A DNA stretch of 5,448 nt, from the NCBI RefSeq assembly GCF_946886105.1, contig NZ_CAMPHV010000086.1, positions 1-5,448 on the forward strand, written 5' to 3'. This stretch comes from an uncultured Pseudomonas sp. (GTDB lineage: Bacteria > Pseudomonadota > Gammaproteobacteria > Pseudomonadales > Pseudomonadaceae). Positions within the stretch are counted from its first letter, which is position 1. The number at the start of each line of letters is the position of its first letter. Below the pieces are notes generated by a model. It was given only the letters and a program-made list of their open reading frames with translations, was not told where the DNA came from and did no database searches. Below are positions 1-5,448 of this stretch, one piece after another. The translations under genes were made by a program, and so were the position numbers.

Positions 1-57
1 GAGCGGATGCCTGCCTTAAAGCTTAGTACTTGCAACACGGTCTTGGGACATAGCCAT

Positions 58-85
58 AAAAAAACCCAGCTGGATGGCTGGGTTT
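58..85 (-). terminator. Rho-independent terminator of tRNA-Asn
   Basis: Read on the minus strand, a perfect 9-bp stem (AAACCCAGC at 85-77 pairing with GCTGGGTTT at 70-62) encloses a 6-nt loop (76-71). It runs straight into a run of seven T (64-58, partly inside the stem). It starts 8 nt after the CCA end of the tRNA-Asn gene, which is where a monocistronic tRNA terminator is expected. Stem, loop and U-tract are all directly visible. Confidence 0.93.
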
Positions 86-93
86 CTCGAATT

Positions 94-169
94 TGGCTCC
101 GCGACCTGGACTCGAACCAGGGACCCAATGATTAACAGTCATTTGCTCTACCGACTGAGCTATCGCGGA
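94..169 (-). tRNA. tRNA-Asn, anticodon GUU
   Basis: The reverse complement of this 76-nt stretch folds as a complete cloverleaf. The acceptor arm is TCCGCGA with TCGCGGA, the D stem GCTC/GAGC, the anticodon stem AATGA/TCATT, and the T arm CCTGG-TTCGAGT-CCAGG. The anticodon loop CTGTTAA places GTT at positions 34-36 (bases 136-134), so it reads AAC/AAU as asparagine. The 3' CCA is encoded (94-96 as TGG on the plus strand). It has its own promoter and terminator and so appears to be a single-gene unit. P. aeruginosa is known to charge tRNA-Asn by the indirect route (non-discriminating AspRS plus GatCAB) because it lacks AsnRS. Whether that holds for this organism cannot be seen here. Confidence 0.98.
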
Positions 170-181
170 ACAACGAGGCGT

Positions 182-209
182 ATCCTACTGATTGGAAAGG
201 GGAAGTCAA
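182..209 (-). promoter_or_regulatory. Sigma-70 promoter of tRNA-Asn with GC-rich discriminator
   Basis: On the minus strand TTGACT (209-204) is followed by a 16-nt spacer and TAGGAT (187-182), matching the consensus hexamers at 5/6 and 4/6. The bases after the -10 read ACGCCTCG, a GC-rich discriminator of the type found on stable-RNA promoters under ppGpp/DksA control. The start point would lie near 175, leaving a leader of about 6 nt before the tRNA. The -35 hexamer sits inside the 3' half of the terminator hairpin of the upstream aminotransferase gene. The hexamers and spacing are seen; the regulation is inferred. Confidence 0.72.
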
Positions 210-226
210 GTATCGAGACTTCCCCT
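198..226 (-). terminator. Intrinsic terminator of the tyrB-like gene
   Basis: A perfect 10-bp inverted repeat (arms 198-207 and 217-226) with a 9-nt loop begins 7 nt after the aminotransferase stop codon. On the minus strand the 3' arm ends ...CCCCT and continues TTCCAAT, so only a short T tract follows. Stem strength is good but the U-tract is weak, so efficiency is uncertain. The arm also contains most of the -35 hexamer of the tRNA-Asn promoter. Confidence 0.7.
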
Positions 227-233
227 GGCGCTA

Positions 234-1430
234 TCAGAGGACTTGCGCGATCGCCTGGGTCACGACTGGCAGGTTGCGCTGGTTCAGCGCTGCGACGCAG
301 ATGCGTCCGGTGCCGACCGCATAGATGCCGAACTCGCTCTTCAGGCGATCAACCTGCTCGGTGGTCAGGCCGGAGTAGGAGAACATGCCGCGCTGTTGGG
401 CGACGAAGCCGAAGTCGCGCTTGGCGCCGAGTTTTGCAAGCTGTTCGACCATGGCCATGCGCATGCCACGAATGCGCTCGCGCATTTCGCCCAGCTCGGC
501 TTCCCACATGGCCCGCAGTTCGGGGCTGTTGAGGATGCTCGCGACCACGCTCGCGCCATGGGTCGGCGGGTTGGAGTAGTTGGTGCGGATCACCCGCTTG
601 ACCTGCGACAGCACCCGGCTGGTCTCGTCCTTCGAGCCGGTGACGATCGACAGCGCGCCGACCCGCTCGCCGTACAGCGAGAAGGATTTGGAGAAGGAAC
701 TGGAGACGAAGAAGGTCAGGTCGGACTCGGCGAACAGGCGCACCGCGGCGGCGTCTTCTTCGATGCCGTCGCCAAAGCCCTGATAGGCGATGTCGAGGAA
801 GGGTACATGCTCACGCTCGCGCAGGATTTCCAGCACGGCTTGCCAGTCGTCCATGCTCAGGTCGACGCCGGTCGGGTTGTGGCAGCAGGCATGCAGCACC
901 ACGATCGAGCGTGCCGGCAGGTTTCTCAGGTCTTCGAGCAGGCCGCCACGGTTCACGCCGTTGCTGAAGGCGTCGTAGTAGCGGTAATTGCTCACCGGGA
1001 AACCGGCGGATTCGAACAAGGCGCGGTGGTTTTCCCAGCTCGGGTCGCTGATCGCGACCTGGGCGTCGGGCAGCAGGCGCTTGAGGAAGTCGGCGCCGAT
1101 CTTCAGGGCGCCGGTGCCGCCGATCGCCTGGGCGGTGATGACCCGGCCCTCGCTGATCAGCTTGGAGTCGGCGCCGAACAGCAGGGTTTGCACCGCCTTG
1201 TCGTACGCGGCGATGCCTTCGATCGGCAGATAGCCGCGTGGCGCGTGGGCCGCGGTCAGAATGTTCTCGGTCTCGGCCACCGCGCGCATCAGTGGAATGC
1301 GGCCGTCCTCGTTGGTGTAGACACCAACGCCCAAGTTGACCTTGGTGGGACGGGGGTCGGCGTTGAATGCTTCATTGAGACCCAGGATGGGATCGCGTGG
1401 AGCCATTTCGACGGCAGAGAACAGACTCAT
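234..1430 (-). CDS. tyrB: Aspartate/aromatic amino acid aminotransferase (PLP, class I)
   Basis: This 398-residue enzyme belongs to the aspartate aminotransferase family (subgroup I-alpha). These are cytoplasmic PLP-dependent homodimers that move an amino group from aspartate or aromatic amino acids to 2-oxoglutarate. Length fits E. coli AspC/TyrB (about 396-397). Visible active-site residues are W132 (DPSWENH), N185 (CCHNPTG), D213 and Y216 (FLDIAYQGFG), the PLP Schiff-base lysine K248 (SSSFSKSFSLYGERVG), R256 (phosphate contact), and R376 (GTGRICVAALN), which binds the substrate alpha-carboxylate. The start at 1430 gives MSLFSAVEMAPRDPILGL, the family N-terminus. The Shine-Dalgarno is poor (AGAG about 12 nt upstream). 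The frame stays open upstream, with another ATG at 1502 that would add 24 residues of no family character. The gene is monocistronic, divergent from uvrB, and ends in its own hairpin. Whether it is mainly aspartate- or tyrosine-specific cannot be told by eye; aspC would be an equally fair name. Confidence 0.96.
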   Translation of the reverse strand: MSLFSAVEMAPRDPILGLNEAFNADPRPTKVNLGVGVYTNEDGRIPLMRAVAETENILTAAHAPRGYLPIEGIAAYDKAVQTLLFGADSKLISEGRVITAQAIGGTGALKIGADFLKRLLPDAQVAISDPSWENHRALFESAGFPVSNYRYYDAFSNGVNRGGLLEDLRNLPARSIVVLHACCHNPTGVDLSMDDWQAVLEILREREHVPFLDIAYQGFGDGIEEDAAAVRLFAESDLTFFVSSSFSKSFSLYGERVGALSIVTGSKDETSRVLSQVKRVIRTNYSNPPTHGASVVASILNSPELRAMWEAELGEMRERIRGMRMAMVEQLAKLGAKRDFGFVAQQRGMFSYSGLTTEQVDRLKSEFGIYAVGTGRICVAALNQRNLPVVTQAIAQVL

Positions 1431-1514
1431 GGATGCGGCAGCTCTGAGAGGGGAGGTGAGTGGCAGGCAACACCTTGCTACGACTGGTGCTAGGGGTTGC
1501 ATAAGTGGGCCGGT

Positions 1515-1520
1515 AGTATA
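1515..1520 (-). promoter_or_regulatory. Candidate -10 element for the tyrB-like gene
   Basis: The minus strand reads TATACT (5/6 match to TATAAT) about 85 nt upstream of the aminotransferase start, in an otherwise GC-rich gap. No good -35 lies at 17 nt; the nearest is TTGTCG, 20 nt upstream. The same bases on the plus strand read TATAAC (1517-1522), so this AT-rich spot could also serve uvrB. This is a weak call based mainly on the -10 hexamer. Confidence 0.35.
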
Positions 1521-1605
1521 ACGACCCTGAGCGTGTCCCGCGACAAGCGAGCACACGCATATCACCCGTTTTGACGTACGCTTTCCGATCGGGTCACAGT
1601 TGCTT

Positions 1606-1610
1606 AGGGG
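1606..1610 (+). promoter_or_regulatory. Ribosome binding site of uvrB, fixes start at 1617
   Basis: AGGGG lies 6 nt before ATG 1617. An in-frame TTG at 1611 would directly abut this Shine-Dalgarno with no spacer, so the ATG is the true start. The resulting N-terminus, [20 protein letters not shown], fits the UvrB family. Confidence 0.8.
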
Positions 1611-1616
1611 TTGGTC

Positions 1617-3632
<2,016 letters not shown>

Positions 3633-3641
3633 TTGGCTGAA

Positions 3642-3703
3642 TGTGGGAGGGGCTTTAGCCGCGACAGGGCGACCGCTTATTCGCGGCTAAAGCCCCTCCC
3701 ACA
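3642..3703. repeat. REPIN: two inverted REP sequences between uvrB and gltX
   Basis: Two 23-nt arms (3642-3664 and 3681-3703) are exact reverse complements, separated by 16 nt. Each arm begins TGTGGGAGGGG, holds a mini-hairpin GGC-TTTA-GCC, and ends CCGCGA. This is the layout of Pseudomonas REP sequences: a conserved GTGGGAG head, a small palindrome, and a GCGA tail. Paired inverted REPs form REPINs, non-autonomous elements spread by REP-associated tyrosine transposases (RAYTs) encoded elsewhere in the genome. It starts 9 nt after the uvrB stop. Transcribed RNA would form a very stable hairpin that could block 3' exonucleases or act as a partial terminator; no U-tract follows. The inverted repeat is seen directly. 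The REPIN assignment rests on family resemblance, since only one copy is in the window. Confidence 0.88.
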
Positions 3704-3745
3704 AAGGTGTGCCGTGCTTGCTGGAGCCGACGGCGGCCAGCCTGT

Positions 3746-3768
3746 TAATATCGCCGCCTCGATTTAAT
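3746..3768 (+). promoter_or_regulatory. AT-rich candidate -10 region of gltX
   Basis: Two -10-like hexamers lie here: TAATAT (3746-3751) followed by CGCCGCC, and TTTAAT (3763-3768, 5/6 match). They are the only AT-rich patches in the 90 nt after the REPIN. Neither has a convincing -35 at 16-18 nt; TTGCTG at 3718 is too far upstream. This is a plausible promoter position and no more. Confidence 0.3.
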
Positions 3769-3793
3769 CCGCTTTGCCTGTCTGAGAGCCGCC

Positions 3794-5275
3794 ATGACCA
3801 CCGTCCGTACCCGTATCGCGCCGTCGCCCACCGGCGATCCGCACGTAGGCACCGCCTATATCGCCCTGTTCAACCTGTGCTTCGCCCGTCAGCACGGTGG
3901 CGAGTTCATCCTGCGTATCGAAGACACCGACCAGCTGCGCTCGACCCGCGAGTCGGAACAGCAGATTTACGACGCCTTGCGTTGGTTGGGCATCGAGTGG
4001 AGCGAAGGCCCGGACGTCGGCGGCCCGCATGGCCCGTATCGGCAGAGCGAGCGCGGCCATATCTACCAGAAGTACAGCGCAGAGCTGGTGGACAAGGGCC
4101 ATGCCTTCCATTGCTTCTGCAGCGCCGAACGCCTGGATAAGCTGCGCGCCGAGCAGATGGAGGCCAAGCAAACCCCACGTTACGACGGCCATTGCATGCA
4201 TCTTTCCGCTGAGGAAGTGCAGCAGCGTCTGGCTGCCGGTGAGCCCAATGTCGTACGCATGAAGGTGCCGAGCGAAGGCGTCTGCGTGGTGCCGGACATG
4301 CTCCGCGGTGAAGTCGAGATCCCCTGGGATCGCATGGACATGCAGGTGCTGATGAAGACCGACGGTCTGCCGACCTACTTCCTGGCCAATGTGGTCGACG
4401 ATCACCTGATGGGCATCACCCATGTGCTGCGCGGCGAAGAATGGCTGCCGTCGGCGCCTAAGCTGATCCTGCTCTACGAATACTTCGGCTGGGACAAGCC
4501 GCAGCTGTGCTATATGCCGCTGCTGCGTAACCCGGACAAGAGCAAGTTGTCCAAGCGCAAGAACCCGACGTCGATCACCTTCTACGAACGCATGGGCTTT
4601 TTGCCCCAGGCGATGCTCAACTACCTCGGCCGCATGGGCTGGTCGATGCCCGACGAGCGCGAGAAGTTCAGCCTCGACGAGATGATCGAACACTTCGATA
4701 TCAACCGTGTTTCGCTGGGCGGACCGATCTTCGATCTGGAGAAGCTGTCCTGGCTCAATGGTCAATGGATGCGCGAGCTGAGCGTCGAAGAGTTCGCCGC
4801 CAGCGCGCAGAAGTGGGCATTCAACTCCGATTACCTGATGCGCATCGCGCCCCATGTACAGGGTCGGGTCGAGACCTTCAGCCAGATCGCGCCGCTGGCC
4901 AGCTTCTTCTTCGCCGGTGGCGTCAATGCCGACGCCAAGCTGTTCGAGCACAAGAAGCTGTCGGCCGATCAGGTGCGTCAGGTCATGCAGTTGATCCTGT
5001 GGAAGCTCGAAGCTTTGCGTCAGTGGGAAAAGGACAAGATTACCGGCTGCATTCAGGCCGTGGTCGAGCACCTGGAGCTGAAACTGCGCGACGCCATGCC
5101 GCTGATGTTCGCCGCGATAACCGGCCAGGCCAGCTCGGTGTCGGTACTCGATGCGATGGAAATCATCGGGCCGGACCTCACCCGTTTCCGTCTGCGTCAG
5201 GCCATCGAGCTGCTCGGTGGCGTGTCGAAGAAGGAAAACAAGGAATGGGAAAAACTGTTGGCGGCGATCGGCTAA
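3794..5275 (+). CDS. gltX: Glutamyl-tRNA synthetase (GluRS)
   Basis: This 493-residue class Ic aminoacyl-tRNA synthetase charges tRNA-Glu with glutamate in the cytoplasm, consuming ATP; Glu-tRNA also feeds haem synthesis through HemA in such bacteria. The catalytic Rossmann domain (about 1-320) shows [16 protein letters not shown] (7-22, with the HIGH-type HVGT at 17-20), ILRIEDTD (39-46), and the KMSKS loop as KLSKR (251-255). A C-x-C-x24-C-x-H zinc site is intact: C107, C109, C134, H136, matching the zinc-binding pattern of E. coli GluRS. The all-helical anticodon-binding domain follows from KLSWLNGQW to the end. Length is normal for gamma-proteobacterial GluRS. The start ATG 3794 has a weak Shine-Dalgarno, GAGAG at 3784-3788, 5 nt upstream. 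It lies 161 bp after uvrB, beyond the REPIN, so it is probably transcribed separately. A tRNA-Ala gene follows 123 bp downstream. Confidence 0.99.
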   Translation: MTTVRTRIAPSPTGDPHVGTAYIALFNLCFARQHGGEFILRIEDTDQLRSTRESEQQIYDALRWLGIEWSEGPDVGGPHGPYRQSERGHIYQKYSAELVDKGHAFHCFCSAERLDKLRAEQMEAKQTPRYDGHCMHLSAEEVQQRLAAGEPNVVRMKVPSEGVCVVPDMLRGEVEIPWDRMDMQVLMKTDGLPTYFLANVVDDHLMGITHVLRGEEWLPSAPKLILLYEYFGWDKPQLCYMPLLRNPDKSKLSKRKNPTSITFYERMGFLPQAMLNYLGRMGWSMPDEREKFSLDEMIEHFDINRVSLGGPIFDLEKLSWLNGQWMRELSVEEFAASAQKWAFNSDYLMRIAPHVQGRVETFSQIAPLASFFFAGGVNADAKLFEHKKLSADQVRQVMQLILWKLEALRQWEKDKITGCIQAVVEHLELKLRDAMPLMFAAITGQASSVSVLDAMEIIGPDLTRFRLRQAIELLGGVSKKENKEWEKLLAAIG

Positions 5276-5302
5276 AGGGCCTGTTGCTTGCGGGGTAGGG
5301 TA

Positions 5303-5334
5303 AGTGGTTGTTCTGGCAGCAGAAAGAATCCACT
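5303..5334 (+). terminator. Possible weak gltX terminator hairpin
   Basis: AGTGG (5303-5307) pairs with CCACT (5330-5334), and TTCTG (5311-5315) with CAGAA (5320-5324) around a GCAG loop, giving a two-part stem with an internal loop. TTTT occurs only at 5347-5350, too far away for a standard intrinsic terminator. It is the only hairpin close to the gltX stop before the tRNA promoter, so termination here is a guess. Confidence 0.22.
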
Positions 5335-5351
5335 AGCCGACTAAAATTTTG

Positions 5352-5388
5352 TTGACAGTACCCAGGGGCGCACTTAAGATGCGCCCCG
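5352..5388 (+). promoter_or_regulatory. Strong sigma-70 promoter of tRNA-Ala
   Basis: TTGACA (5352-5357) is a perfect -35, followed by a 17-nt spacer and TAAGAT (5375-5380, 4/6). Upstream, CTAAAATTTTG (5341-5351) is AT-rich like a proximal UP element. The -10 is followed by GCGCCCCG, a GC-rich discriminator typical of stringently controlled stable-RNA promoters. Transcription would start near 5387, about 12 nt before the tRNA. This is the best promoter in the window. Confidence 0.9.
5365..5387. repeat. 8-bp palindrome enclosing the tRNA-Ala -10 element
   Basis: GGGGCGCA (5365-5372) and TGCGCCCC (5380-5387) are perfect reverse complements with a 7-nt centre, CTTAAGA. The centre holds most of the -10 hexamer, and the right arm forms the discriminator. 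A transcript coming from gltX would fold this as a GC-rich hairpin, but no U-tract follows. It might act as a read-through barrier, an operator, or simply reflect the fixed discriminator sequence. Confidence 0.8.
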
Positions 5389-5398
5389 TCCTTGAGAT

Positions 5399-5448
<50 letters not shown>

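Noticed and set aside
1..57. Possible promoter or gene end at the window start
   Set aside because: No frame, hairpin or paired hexamers can be supported in these 57 bases; the TTGCAA at 30-35 has no -10 at proper spacing.
192..1493. A 433-codon plus-strand frame antisense to the aminotransferase
   Set aside because: It is in codon register with the real gene on the other strand, has low-complexity shadow composition, and shows no family motifs.
1464..1500. Possible leader hairpin in the aminotransferase 5' region (GCAACACC near 1467 with GGGGTTGC near 1493)
   Set aside because: The 8-bp stem contains a mismatch on either strand and has an 18-nt loop. It is not tied to a terminator or a codon-rich leader peptide, so there is no support for attenuation or a riboswitch.
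1571..1600. TTGACG with CACAGT 18 nt downstream as a uvrB promoter
   Set aside because: The -10 matches only 3/6, and the start site would fall on the Shine-Dalgarno at 1606-1610, leaving almost no leader.
3642..3703. The large inverted repeat as a classical intrinsic terminator or insertion sequence end
   Set aside because: There is no U-tract after the stem, and no transposase gene or target duplication is visible. The REP head-palindrome-tail layout explains it better.
3764..5071. A 435-codon minus-strand frame antisense to gltX
   Set aside because: It is in register with gltX codons and explained by the absence of TTA/CTA/TCA codons. There is no ribosome binding site or recognisable domain.

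Overview
This window is a stretch of ordinary core chromosome from a Pseudomonas species. The GC-rich coding, the close match of the proteins to remembered Pseudomonas UvrB, GltX and TyrB-type sequences, and the gene order all point there. The order tRNA-Asn / aminotransferase / divergent uvrB, with gltX followed by tRNA-Ala, resembles the P. aeruginosa PA3139-PA3133 neighbourhood as I remember it. A REPIN-type repeat between uvrB and gltX has the Pseudomonas REP form, with a GGCTTTAGCC core. The species cannot be fixed by eye; the repeat sequence suggests a non-aeruginosa member of the genus.

Layout. Bases 1-57 hold no gene I can identify. A rho-independent terminator (58-85) closes a minus-strand tRNA-Asn(GUU) gene (94-169). 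The promoter of that tRNA overlaps the terminator of the next minus-strand gene, an aspartate/aromatic aminotransferase (tyrB-like, 234-1430). A 186-bp divergent intergenic region (1431-1616) separates it from uvrB (1617-3632, plus strand), the DNA-damage-recognition helicase of nucleotide excision repair. The 161-bp gap after uvrB carries a perfect 23-bp inverted repeat (3642-3703). Then come gltX (3794-5275, glutamyl-tRNA synthetase) and a 123-bp gap with a very strong sigma-70 promoter and a palindrome. The first 50 nt of tRNA-Ala(GGC) run off the window end.

The genes are housekeeping and not one pathway: amino acid transamination, DNA repair, and translation (a glutamyl-tRNA synthetase and two tRNAs). 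The most interesting material is in the gaps. The two tRNA promoters share one architecture: a near-consensus -35, a 16-17 bp spacer, TARGAT, and an RCGCCYCG discriminator of the kind linked to stringent control. Each is interleaved with a perfect inverted repeat. I see no phage, CRISPR, toxin-antitoxin, transposase gene or novel multigene system here.
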